Below, in pieces: positions 21,904 to 33,795 of a stretch of 64,000 bases of DNA (positions within the stretch are counted from its first letter, which is position 1; each line of letters begins with the position of its first letter). Both the position numbers and the translations under genes were made by a program. The stretch spans positions 49,835,600 to 49,899,599 of the forward strand of contig NC_052354.1 in assembly GCF_009727055.1 (NCBI RefSeq), in the 5' to 3' direction. The notes under the pieces are model-generated. The model was given only the letters and a program-made list of their open reading frames with translations, did not search any database and was not told the origin of the DNA. The DNA comes from Benincasa hispida. Its lineage: Eukaryota; Streptophyta; Magnoliopsida; Cucurbitales; Cucurbitaceae.

Positions 21904-23918
21904 TGTTGACGTAAAATTAGCATGTCTTAAGTTATGCATTGATTATCATGCGTTGGTGGTCATACGATGAAATGAAACTATGCGTTAACGAATGTATGCG
22001 ATGACCATGTGTACCCGTTACAAGTTTTCTTGCGTTCACGCCAAGTATAACGCGAACGCAAGTTTCTCAGGTGATCCGAGGTCGAACTCAGGGACTTGTA
22101 GCTAGACATATGCGATAATGTGTATGTGGCGGATGAATAAAAGAATGATGGGGGGTTTTAAGCTACAACTTCTCCTACTCCTAACTAACAGACAAAGCAA
22201 TGAGAAGTATGAATGAAAGGTAGAGACAAGACAATTGATGTGAAGTAAATGGATGGAAAATAGAAAAAATGTGGGGATGTCTTCATTGCAACCCTTAAGA
22301 TTAACCGCAAAGGCAACCTCAGCCAACGCAAGCTATGCAATCATGCTACATACACTTATGCCTAAATCTAGGACGTATGCGATATGTATGTGAAATGTCG
22401 GGATGACCGCATACCGCCACCATATCCTACTTCTTGGACGCATGCAATATCCTCTCCGTAGGGTGCATACGCTGTGTAATAGAAAACAGAGTTTATTCCT
22501 AAGTTCCCCATTCTTTCTTATGCGTTCCAATCCGCTCTCTCGAGTCTTAGATTTGGTTTTTAGAAAACTCTTCCAAGTATGCCTAAATGATGAATGATGC
22601 GCTCATAAGACAAGGTAACCGCATAAACTTGGCTGACGTAAGATTATTCCTATCTCTAGTGAATACTTGCTTACATTGCTTAATGTGACCAACCGCTTAC
22701 CCTCCTAGGCAGTTAGTTGTTACTGAATTTACTCATAGACAAGCATTGCATCCGTCTATAGATAGGCATTGCTACAGCTTCACACTAAGAAAATAAGGTT
22801 TTCTCACACACTCGCACAACGCACACCTTCCGATGGTTTGCTACATGCTTCATATCTCTAATCCGCATGACTAAGTATGTGATACTCTAGCAATCTCACT
22901 AAGTGATGCAATAAAAGTTAAGGATGCTAAGTAAAGAAAGATGGAGATGGAATCGAAGGAAGCATAGAAATGCATTGAACACACAATGTATTAATTTCTT
23001 AATCCAAAATGTAATACAATACAATATAAGAAAAGAAGAGAAAATGAAATGACCAGCTGGAAGTAATGTCTTGCTTCCAGCAGATGTGCGTCAAGGCTGG
23101 CGGAGGTGCCATGGATGGGCGGTGAAGTTGACTCTCTCGAGATCTAACTCCGGCGAAGGCTCCAATCGTCACTCGGAATGGATGAAGGAGATGAAGAACT
23201 CTCAAGTTTTCTTCTAACGCGTTCGTCTAGATCACAAAGATCCACCTGAAGGTAGAAAACCTTGGATGAAAACCTTGGATGAATTGAAATTCTGCTCAGC
23301 GGCTTCTATTTATAAAGTTTGATCACCGATAGCATTAATGGACCTGCTTCGATTTTGACATTAGTGGCGTGTTGGTCCTTTTCTGAATTTCGGCCGCTAA
23401 CAGCATGGTAGGTGAAATGTCAACATCATCTTTTGATTTTCCCGAGATATGCGTTGATGCTTCTATTCCACCAACCTTGCGGTAATCCTGCCATTATGGT
23501 TATCATTGTGTAGCCGCAATCTTGAAATGACCACAATCGCTTGGTTACTGTAACTTCTACACGATAACCGCAATCGCTTGACAATCGCAACTCCTATGCA
23601 TGGACGCATGTGGTTAATTACTGCAACACCCATGCATTGATCATATATGTTCGCCTTTGCGATGGAGAGTTTCTCCGCATGCTGTCGTCTATACGATAGC
23701 CTGGCTTCCGCATCTGCATTCGATTCCTGCATTAGCTACAAAGATAGACAATTCAATGCATAATAACGTATAATAGTGGGTTAGCCGAGATTCTTAGTGC
23801 TGAACGACGAAAACTCATTTTCTCATGAATTCTTAACATAATTCCGCATATTCTGCTTAACATCCCTCATAATTCTAAATAAAAGGCCTAAGATGACGTG
23901 CATTTCTGCATGTCATCA
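21904..23918 (-). mobile_element. Gypsy solo LTR (2015 bp) with CAACC target duplication
   Basis: It starts TGTTGACG and ends GTCATCA and is flanked by CAACC on both sides (21899-21903 and 23919-23923). On the minus strand it starts TGATGACATGCAGAAATGCA, a hairpin-like start similar in style to the gypsy G LTR. The stretch around 22010-22100 matches the end of the G LTR in reverse (GTGATCCGAGGTCGAACTCA). A minus-strand TATAAATA lies at 23307-23314. No internal coding region is present, so it is a solo LTR left by LTR-LTR recombination. Confidence 0.92.
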
Positions 23919-23979
23919 CAACCTTAATAATCTCCCACTTGACCTAAAGCTAATCGAGCGTACAATGTAAAAGTCATAC

Positions 23980-25705
23980 TAATATACAAAGTACACAAAT
24001 TAGTAAACTAGGGCACAAACCGCCCAGTACAAATATCCCACTTGCCCTATTCTAAAGTGGCCTATCCCACAGACCAATACTCTAGAGGTGACCCTCAAAC
24101 ACCTTAGCCGTGAGGGCCTTTGTAAATGGATCAGCAACATTGTGCTCCGAAGCTATCTGTATGACAATCATGTCCCTTCGATGCACAATCTCTCGAGTGA
24201 GATGATATTTCCGATCTATGTGTTTCCACGCTTGTGACTCCTAGGCTTTCGAGAATTAGTCATAGCACCATTATTATCACAATAAAGTGTGATGGGTTTT
24301 GACATGTATGGAATGACTTCCAGGTCAGTCAAGAATTTCCTAAGCCAAATAACTTCCTTAGTAGCTTCATAAGCCGCTACGTACTCAGCCTCCATAGTGG
24401 AGTCAGCAATGCACCCTTGCTTGGTGCTCCTCCAAAATATGCTCCTCTGTTAAGAGTGAACATTGATCCTGATGTGGATTTCCTAGAATCCTTATCAGTT
24501 TAAAAATTAGAGTTTGTGTATCTTGTAAGGATCAGATCCTTAAAACCATACATGAGCAAATAATCCTTCATTCTTTGTGGGTACCTAAGGATATTCTTAG
24601 CGGCAGTCTAGTGATCATATCCTGGTTTAGACTGATGTCTAATGACTATCCCCACCGCATAGTAGATATCAGATCTCATGCATAACATCGCATACATCAG
24701 GCTGCCAACAGCCGATGCATAGGGGACCCGTCTTATTTCCTCAACCTCTTAAAGTGTCTTAGGCCACTACTTCTTAGACAATATCACTCTATGCCTGGAA
24801 GGTAGTAAGCCTCTCTTGAAGTTCTACACCAAATACTTGACAAGCATTTTGTCAATGTACGATGCTTGAGACAGAGCTAGGTTTTGTTCTTTTAATCTCT
24901 AAAGATCTAAATTCCTAGAATAAATTCAACCTCTCCCAAATATTTCATTTGGAATTGGGTCTCTAGCCAGTTCTCAACTTCAATCAGTAGACCTACATCA
25001 TTCCCAATGAGTAGGATATCATCTACATATAACACTAGGAAAGTTATTGAACTGTTGATGATCCTCTTATATATACAAGGCTCATCAACATTTTGATCAA
25101 AACCATAAGATTTGATCACAGTATCAAACCTTATGTTCCAAGATCGAGAAGCCTGCTTCAATCTATAAATGGATCGATTAAGCATGCAAACCTTTTTCTC
25201 TTGACCTTAGGTAATGAATCCCTCAGGTTGCTTCATGTAGATGGTCTCCTCGAGATTGCCATTCAGAAAGGCGGTCTTGACATCCATTTGCCAAATCTCA
25301 TAGTCATAATATGAGGCAATGTCAAAGAGTATCCAGATAGACTTTAACATGGCAACAGGTGAGAAAGTATCCTCATAGTCGACTCCCTCAACCTGGATAT
25401 AACCCTTTGCCACTAGTCTAGCATTGTAGGTTTGCACTTTTCCATCAGCACCCCATTTTCTCTTGTAGATCCATTTGAAACCTATAGGTTTAATCCCATC
25501 AGGTAAATCTACGAGATCCCAAAATAAATTAAAGTATATCGACTCCATTTTAAGATCCATGGCCTTGATCCATTCATCTTTGTCAACATCCTCATTACCT
25601 TTTTGTAAGACAATGGATCTTCAACATCTCCGTTAGCTACCACAGCTAGGATGTCCATGAAACCCATGTAATGGACAAGTGGGTTCGCAACCTTCCCACT
25701 GCGTC
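23980..25705 (-). pseudogene. Copia RT and RNase H, copy D
   Basis: RT is split over two frames: 25207-25560 ([31 protein letters not shown]) and 24907-25185 ([23 protein letters not shown]). A stop separates them at about 25204-25206. RNase H pieces continue to about 24090, where the family's C-terminal FTKALTAKVFEGHL is readable. Stops and frameshifts occur through the RNase H part. Lying on the minus strand, it faces copy C. Confidence 0.9.
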
Positions 25706-26560
25706 AAGGTTCCCTTTGAAACTTGAGATGGATTTGACCTACTAGATATCTGACTTCAACAACTCTTGTTGAGGTGTTGGATTCTTCAACAACTCTTGTT
25801 GAAGGTTCAATAGTTTCTTTGGAAAGTTCATTCAACACAACTTTACTGCGAGGCTTGTGCTCTCTTATGTGGTATTCTTCAACAACTCTTTTTGTACCAG
25901 AGGAAGAAGATATAGACTTTGTCCCAGAGGTCGAACCTCTATGGAACTTCGTAGAGGATGAAACAACATTCGTCTCACCCTTCTGTTCCTTGCTTTTCAT
26001 CAAGGATTGGAAGGTTTATAGCTCGTTAAGCAAGGTGATTAAGTTATAGTCAATCCTATTCAGAAAACAAAATTTCTATGGAACTGTAGGAAACTTTCAG
26101 GTAAAGATTCCAAAATGAAGCTAACGTGACTGGCTTCATTGATGACAGACCCATTCATCTCCACCATATTCAAGATTCATCTGCACCATATTGAAGTGGA
26201 CCATCATGTTGAGAACATGTTCTCGAACAGATTCCCCTTCTTGCATAGAAGCATTGAAGATGTGTTTTAGAGTGTCATGCCTGAGCTGTGCGGACAGTTG
26301 TCCAAACATTCCCCTCAGGGACTCTATGATCTCACGGGCGGTGAGCATGGGCTCATGCTTCTTGGCCAAGACTTTAGAAAGGCTCCAAGATGTACACTCA
26401 GGCCATCTTGTTTGCCCATGTCCAATGTTGGAATGCTTCTCAAACATTTTAAGCAGCATTAGGAGCTTGAATGGGAGGATAGTCCTCCATAAGAACAATA
26501 CGAAAGTCGTCAATTATAAGAATTGAGTTGATCGTGTTTTCCAAGAAGTGTAGTTTTCGC
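25706..26560 (-). pseudogene. Copia gag of copy D, fused to post-integrase sequence
   Basis: Gag residues are clear at 26136-26513 (LAKKHEPMLTAREIIESL; SVREHVLNMMVHFN). At 25704-26003 one open frame runs from the gag linker (KGETNVVSSSTKFHRGSTSG) directly into residues that in copies A and B lie after integrase (EHKPRSKVVLNELSKET). An in-frame deletion therefore removed the zinc knuckle, protease and integrase. The fused frame is 99 codons and has no sign of function. Confidence 0.85.
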
Positions 26561-28889
26561 TCGTTAATTTATCAGCGGCGAGTAGAATTAAGGTACCGGA
26601 AGTCATATTGATAAAAGATTGCTGAAACCATACAAATTATTTATTATTAGTCTATTTTCATTAAACCATAAGGACAACCAATCAATTTTAGCAAAATAGT
26701 CTAATGTACCCTAAGTCACATCTATTTTGCAATGATGTTTTAGTGAGGCAGGACAAAAGTCACCATAGGGTAATCAGCTGCCCATTCATTGAAATGAGAC
26801 AATCTCAACTAACAGACAGAACAACTCCTTGTTACTATCACTATTAGTCACCATTGTTCGGTCCAGAATTTGTTAAACTAGTTTAATAACTATTGTAAGT
26901 GTAACCCCTCATTTTAGGTCCTAGAGTTCCGACCCAATGAGCCAACCGTAGGGAAAAGCCGATTGGGACATAAAACTAAAGCAACCCTATCCATTTCTGG
27001 AGGTTGAATAAAGCATCATGCAAAAATGTCATCTTTTAGGGGGACACCCACGGTGCCACGAGGCCATGCATGAAACTTTACTTCAAACTAATGAGAAAGA
27101 CCGAGGGATGTGTTGTCACACGTCCGATTCCCACTTACTATAAACACTCTCTCCATTCACCTTGATATTGATCTATATAAATATCACTCATAAGGGGATA
27201 CCCATGGTGCCTCGAGGTCGAGTATAGATCTCACAGTGTGAACTTTAAGAAGAAACATAAAGAGGATGAAATGAAGTATCATATACCGCATTTTCCTCCC
27301 ACTAAGCATTTTCCCTAGGGTTAATCAACATAGGAAAATTCGGCTACTTATTTTATTTAAGTGATTGTTTAATTTGCCCAAAAACAACACTTGCCTTTAG
27401 ATAGTTTAAACAATTTTGATTAAGGTCTATTAAACTGTTTAGTAAACTTTAATCAAACTTGCATGCTTGTAACAAACCTATCTAATTCACCTTTCCAGGT
27501 CGGTTCCCAGTTAGGGGTGTTACGTTTCTATCAACATAAATACCCCAGCCTAGACAGAACTGGCCTTAGTCAAAAGGTCAATTATAGATACATTTGTTAC
27601 AATATTTATTCTTTTAATTAAGATCAATTTAATCCTATTAAACCGATTAAAAGATTAAACTTAAATTTCTAATCTCATTAGAAAGTGATCTTAGTTCTAT
27701 GTGAATCATGTTTTAAAACAATTTTTAAAAATGATTTTTAACCTAAGGTTTGCATGCAACTCTTAATTATTGATTTTAATTTCCAATTTCATCTTGTTAT
27801 AACAATTATAAACAAAAGAAATAAATTAAAACCATACATTGCATGCTTTGACATACTTTAGTAAATTATATCATTTATAAACTAACCTAAAGTAGTATCA
27901 TGCTTCATGCAATTTTATTTCATTACTAACATCTATAACATTTATATAATAAAGTAATGAAACATACTATAGCATAAATCCATACATACATTGAATCACA
28001 TATTACAACAATTATAATATAAATAAAGCATGGATATGCTATTAATGCATGCATGCATATATTATGACATTTATACTATACGATGCATGAGCATACTATA
28101 TTACATATATCATAACACTTATAATATAAATGATGCATAAAATTAAATGCATAACCTATGGTGAAATTTTATACTTAATGGCATATAAATATAAATAAAA
28201 TTCATACATCACATGTATAATATTAAAAGCAATTAATGGATCGGGATTAGACTCTTAAAAAAATATAAATAAAAGGCTAACTATTACACAAAAAAAACCA
28301 TCTGGTTTGGAACAGGTGAACCGGGCCTCGAACCGCCCAAACTAGACTGCAAACAGTTCGAACCAGCCATGAACCGGTCTAGAAGAACCCAACCAACTCG
28401 AATTGGAGAAACCACAAAGCAGACCAGACCAGCAGACCACGAACTGCATACGAACCAGAGCTGGACCACGTGTCCTCTCTGTCTCGAACTATCGCGATGC
28501 TACTAAGAATTTCTTCATTCGCTGCATCACAACGTCGCGATGCTAGGGCACAATGTCGCAACACTATTGTACATCGCCACCATATAGTTTCGAACTACTT
28601 CGAAACCCATTGTTTTTCACCTCGAATTCTCCAGAAATCAGTTGGGAACAACCAGGAATGACTCAACATGTGAATTCACAAACTCTGAACAAAATTATGC
28701 CCCAAAACATGGACCTTTACAAATCTAAATTCACAATAGAAAGCCAAAAACTATATAGTTCAATCCTGAAATTATCTATTAATGTAAACCATAAACACAA
28801 ACATTCATCGTATGAATAGAATACATCAAAAGAAAATCCCACTAGTTCACTGTACTGAAAATTAGGGAAAATTGGGATCAAAACCTGAA
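26561..28889 (-). mobile_element. Leader of copia element D
   Basis: It is the minus-strand counterpart of the leaders of B and C. The conserved block lies at about 27480-27590 (inverted, TACCCCAGCCTAGACAGAAC), and six TTATAA-paired palindromes are at about 27796-28132. It has no coding frame of note. The CGATCG repeat cluster is nearly absent; instead, GC-richer sequence with CATCGCGA-like motifs lies at 28480-28570. Confidence 0.82.
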
Positions 28890-28903
28890 GGCTCTAATAC
28901 CAA
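28890..28903 (-). other. Primer binding site, element D
   Basis: Minus strand TTGGTATTAGAGCC, one base off the family site TTGGTATCAGAGCC, one base away from the LTR end at 28905. Confidence 0.88.
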
Positions 28904-28904
28904 T

Positions 28905-29690
28905 TGAAGGATCCTTTTGAAGAGTCTTTGAGCGGAAGCGATCGATCTTCCCAATCTTCCTAATTTCACAGAATATAAAAATTTACAGAGACATACAAAA
29001 TCATGCATTTAATTCCGAAACACGGCATGCTAAATAAAATAGAAGAGAAAAAAGGGAATAGGAGGCTTACCTTTGAAGACTCCAAACTTCACATTTCCTT
29101 TTCCATGTGAAAATCACGAGCAGAATTGAAATGGCCAATTGGACACCACCACTTGGAAACCTCAGTATTCTCAAGCAGAGAACCTAGGAGGTGTGGGCTC
29201 TGGCTATTTTGGATTGAGGGGGAGAGTAGTAATTGAGAGAAGAGAGGACGGAATTTCTCAGCGAGACACACAAAACTTTTCTGTGTCTTTTTTAGGAAGA
29301 AAAAGAAGACCTAAGAAACATACCCACTCCTGCATATTATGGAGAAAAAATAGGGGAAGGAGTTCATAAATTAATTCAAAAAATTAATTAAATTAATTAA
29401 ATGAAATTTATTAATTTATTTAATAAGTAATTTAATCTATATTAATTTGATAACTACCTTATCATATACTATATATTAAACTATATATTATATCAAATAT
29501 AACATATAACCTATAGTTTTAATATTGTATCAGATACAATATAACCTATAGGTTCTTTTCTCTCACTATGGCTTTTAATATAAATCACATTTATGTTAAA
29601 TTTAATCATATGAATCTAATTCATATAATTTAATCTATATTAATTTAATAACTACCTTCTCATATAATATATATTAAACTATATGTTATA
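28905..29690 (-). repeat. Partial 5' LTR of copia D
   Basis: The minus strand ends in TTCA next to the primer site. The inner part (28905-29340) differs clearly from the LTRs of B, C and E and lacks the CGATCG cluster, so D belongs to another subfamily. AT-rich sequence follows, with a stretch at 29427-29485 repeated at 29628-29690. The LTR start is missing; the sequence passes into the leader of E. Confidence 0.75.
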
Positions 29691-30579
29691 TCAAAACATA
29701 CATCGCATGTAAAAAATAAAGGATTAATGGACCGGGATAAGCCTTTACAAAAACCGGAATGAAAAAACCCTATGTATTACATTTTTCATCGAGCAAACTG
29801 GTTTACAGACGAACTGGGTCTTGAACCACCAGGAGGTCTTCATCGTGTAGCAAATGTCGCAAGTAGACGATCGTTCAACGCACACTAGACAATAGGAGCA
29901 TAATTAAACGATCGCGTAAACGACGACAAGGCTGCAAACCTGATCGTCTATGCGATCGTGAAGCACGACGACGGTAAAGGATTTATCGTGCATTACTAAG
30001 CAATCGTTTAGTCAGTTACTAAGCGACAAAGCTTGCTGACCTAAATGATCATCTAGCGCATGCGCTCGTTAAATGATACGCGAGCATCTCATCGTCTACA
30101 CGACCCGATACTCTGTGATCATGTACCCGATCATCAAAACGATACGATCAACTCTTGATCGCATACCACATCGTTTAACCGATGCGTTCAACAGCAATCG
30201 CGATACTCCATTGACTTTACGATGCGATCAACAACGATCGCGTACCACATCTTTTGCACGAAGCAATCAACCCTAAATCGCCTCCTTCCTAGAAGACCGC
30301 AACGCTTGCCCAAAACTTCTTCGACGAACGACTCAAAACTTCAAACAAACTTTGAATATAGATTCGCTAAACGATTATTAATGCCCAAAAACGCAGGGGC
30401 CTTTATAAACAATCATAAATGTAAAAAGATCTAAAAAATCAAACCGAGGTAATCTTCCCAAAAACATCCATTAATTCGCACATCCACAGGAAATTATACC
30501 ATTAAACAGTGTAGAAATTCACCCACCATGAATGTAAATCTTATTTCGTTGTACATATGAAATCGGAGTATCAGAACCT
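29691..30579 (-). mobile_element. Leader fragment of copia element E
   Basis: It begins like the D leader at 28205 (CATACATCGCATGT; TTAATGGACCGGGAT) and contains a dense run of CGATCG-type repeats at 29860-30300. The rest of E, including gag, pol and 3' LTR, is gone; the break is at about 29690 against the LTR of D. Confidence 0.8.
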
Positions 30580-30593
30580 GGCTTTGATACCAA
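30580..30593 (-). other. Primer binding site, element E
   Basis: Minus strand TTGGTATCAAAGCC, one base from the LTR end at 30595. Confidence 0.88.
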
Positions 30594-30594
30594 T

Positions 30595-31557
30595 TGAAGG
30601 ATCTCTTACAGAAGAGTTCCATGAGCAATTTCAAATCGCTCTGATCTCACAGTTGACCGAAATAGAACAATATACATTCAATTGTACAGTTATGCAAATA
30701 AATCTTAATTAACGGCATGCTATGAACAACAAAATAACAGGGGATGAATTGTCATACTAGTTGGAGATAGTCTTCAAACTTTGGAACTCAACACAGCGGA
30801 AACCTCCATGCGATCTACCAACACCAGCAGTAGCATCGACAACAGAAGCATGAACAACTGCACGAACACGAACGTCGCGGGGACGACACCACCAGCAAAG
30901 AGCCCCAGGTATTCTCGGAGTGAGAACCCAAAGCATGATCTTTAGTGAATTTGGTAGAGGAAGGAGAAGCCACGGATCGTGTAGGCGATAAGCAGGTGGG
31001 AGGGAAAAAGGCGCTATCGCATAGCACAATGCTTATCGTTTAGGAGAAGCTACACGGTCGTGTAGGTTTTACTGAACGATCGTTTAGAGAAGCTATGCGA
31101 TTATGTAAGAACTAGTATACGATCGTTTAGGCGCGAGGTAGGCGATCGTTTAGGCGGAGAGGACTATCGTATAGGCTCTCGATTTTCTTGAGCAATCGTT
31201 TTTTATTCACCAACGCGATCTTCTATCTTTTTGCGGACAAAAGATCAAAATGAAAACCATTTTCGTTTTAATTCATCGGTTACGATAACCGACGCTGCCC
31301 CACTAACCCACATCCAAATGTGATTTTTAGCTAAATTATCATATAATTAACCAATTAATTAATTAATTAATATAATCATATTATATTTTTAACCTATAGT
31401 TTGATATCACATATCTACTATAGTATTTTCTCCTCTACTTGATATAAATCATATATATATCTAATTTTCTCTAAAATAATGTATCTCATACATTTAGCTA
31501 ATTATATCAATATAATTAACCAGTCCAATTATATCATATATAATCGAACTTCCTCTT
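30595..31557 (-). repeat. 5' LTR of copia E, inner part
   Basis: Minus-strand LTR end, with the CGATCG cluster at 31015-31210. It is broken at 31557 by the insertion of element B and continues at 41727. The AT-rich text before the break (TATATAATCGAACTTCCTCTT) reads on logically into TGTCAATTTGAACATTTC after 41727. Confidence 0.88.
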
Positions 31558-33780
31558 TATTGGGATTGGTGTCCTAATTCTCCCGGAGTCTCGTTGTTTT
31601 GTAAAGATACACATTGTTTAATAAATAAAAGAAGTGTTATTTAATTTTGGCATTTACTCATATCCAATAAACAAAGCTCCTTGGTTATCTTATATAAACT
31701 TAAGCATGTATATGTGATATACAAATGGATCAAGACTTAAGTGATAACCTAAATAGGTCTGTAGGATAAGGATTAAGGTGGGATACCTGATCCTTCTGAC
31801 ACTATGGATATGGCCTGCTTTGTAAAGGTTTACATGTATTGTAAACTACTACAAATGGTAGATCTTAACCATTCATGTGGAGACGTGCAAGCGGGGGTGT
31901 CCTATATAAAGAGTTTGTATAAGACTTGGACCACGAGATGACTATACTCTGTATATAACGTCGTTGATACTAGAGACTTACATCTCATCTAAACGACCAT
32001 AGGTGACACGACCTTAATCCTGAGTGTTTTGAAAACTTCTGCCTTTGAGGGCAGTTCTTAGATTAGTATGGATGAGAGTAACCAGATTGTCAACTCAACA
32101 TGCCTACCTTTTTAGGGACTTGTCTGATCTAGGAGCTGGGAACTCAATCCACAAGATGGAATTCACTCCTTTCCCGAAGCAGGGATAAGTAGAGAGATTG
32201 CTCCCTTAAGGGCTGATTCCGGGGCTTGAACAGTGGCCACAGCTTCTCTTTAGAAGAGAAGATAAGTCATAGACTATGACTTATGTTCATTTGAGGGACC
32301 AGTGGTACTTAAGGAGACAGATGTAACTACAGGGGCATAACAGTTATTGGCCCAGTGTATATACGAGCAATATGTGAAGGGTTATCGCACTACTGATTGG
32401 TTTAGATGGACACATAATATATCTGTAGTAAAGAGAGTTCGGCTGTCGGTTTTTAGTGGAGTGCCTGGCAGTTAACGGATGGTAGATCCCGTGACTAAAG
32501 AGTTTAGTTAGTTATTCATGTACCGTTGGAGCTTCGAGCTACAGGTCCATAAGGCCCCCTTAGTAGCTCAATGGATTCAGCTAAGGATCAGTTCTTGGTG
32601 TTGATTTGAAATGTTCAAATTGCCAAGAGATATTTTGATTATATATGATATAATCGGTATGATGTATGAGATACATCTAATAGAGGATTGATGTAAATGA
32701 GATTTAAATACCATGGAATAGAAAAAAAACTATGGTTTATATGTTTCATGAGATGAAATATTAAAACTATAGGTTATAAATATAGTATGATAAGTTGGTT
32801 ATCATTTATATTTATAATAATATTAATTATTGGATAATTAATTCTTTTTCTTTTAAATAACCATATGAGTGGGTGGTTATTGAATCATGGTAACCGTAAG
32901 TTTAAAAGAAAAATGGTTTTCCTATTTTAAAAAGAAGTTTTTGACAAACGCTAAAAAGGTTTTGAGTTTTCTCTCTGCGCAAAAAAAACTCACGAAGTCG
33001 TCAAGTAAATTCGGATTTACTAAACGACAGCTGGGCGAGCTAAACGATCATGCAGAGTAGAGCTAAACGATCTTGCAGTATTTACTAAACGATCACTTAG
33101 TTTCGCTAGACGATCGCTGACCCAAGGTAAACGATCGTGTAGAGTCTATAGGCGACAGACCAAACTAAATGATGAGCTAAACGATCGCATAGCTTTCGCT
33201 AGACGATCGCCTAGCTTTATCTAAACGATTAGGCATCGACCTATACGATAGGTCTCCGCCATCTTCCACTTGCCCAGTCGTATACGCAATCGGTGTTTCC
33301 TTTGTTTGTCTGCTTCATACCAAGTCCGAACAAAGCCCACCCTCTGGATTCTCACACCGAGAATATCAAGGTCGCCTTGTTGGTGGTGTCAGACTCAACT
33401 CGACACCGTCAAGGTTTTCTGAAGATCGTTCATGGTGCTGTAGAGGTCGTTCGTGTTGCGGAGGAGTTCGTGGCCAAGAAGATCGTTGAGGACGATCACG
33501 AAGTGTTCGTGCTGTGTTCGTTGCGATGTTGCGGTCGTGTAGATCGAGCGTTTGAGGTTGCTATTTTTTGAACGGTCGTGCTCATCCGAGCGTGGAGATG
33601 CTTCTGCCATTGTGCATTGAGTTTTCTCATTGTTCATTTGTTGTTCATGCTGTAATTTCTGCATTTGAATTGTATAACCGTTTGTTTGAAGTCGACTGTA
33701 AATGTATTGTTCATTCATGATTATGATTTGGAATAATCTTGTTCCGCTACTCATAGAAATCTCAGTTGTGATTTCCTTCA
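31558..33780 (+). repeat. 5' LTR of copia B
   Basis: It starts TATTGGGATTGG (mutated TG) and ends TTCCTTCA before the primer site. A CGATCG repeat cluster lies at 33020-33290. It pairs with 39519-41726. Confidence 0.92.
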
Positions 33781-33781
33781 A

Positions 33782-33795
33782 TTGGTACCAGAGTC
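33782..33795 (+). other. Primer binding site, element B
   Basis: TTGGTACCAGAGTC, two bases off TTGGTATCAGAGCC, one base after the LTR end. Confidence 0.9.

Larger units (their letters stand above)
23924..28903 (-). mobile_element. Ty1/copia element D, internal region, minus strand
   Basis: It runs right to left from primer site (28890-28903), leader and gag to RT and RNase H, then an inverted polypurine tract (about 23930-23944, TCTCCCACTTG) beside the mutated LTR start (23924-23929). It is the same family as A, B and C. Protease and integrase are deleted. Confidence 0.9.

Noticed and set aside
30757..31029. Minus-strand frame of 90 codons
   Set aside because: It lies within the LTR of element E, with no family resemblance.
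33395..33781. Minus-strand frame of 128 codons
   Set aside because: It lies in the 5' LTR of copia B; the homologous stretch of the 3' LTR (41506-41727) has only part of it. Composition shadow.
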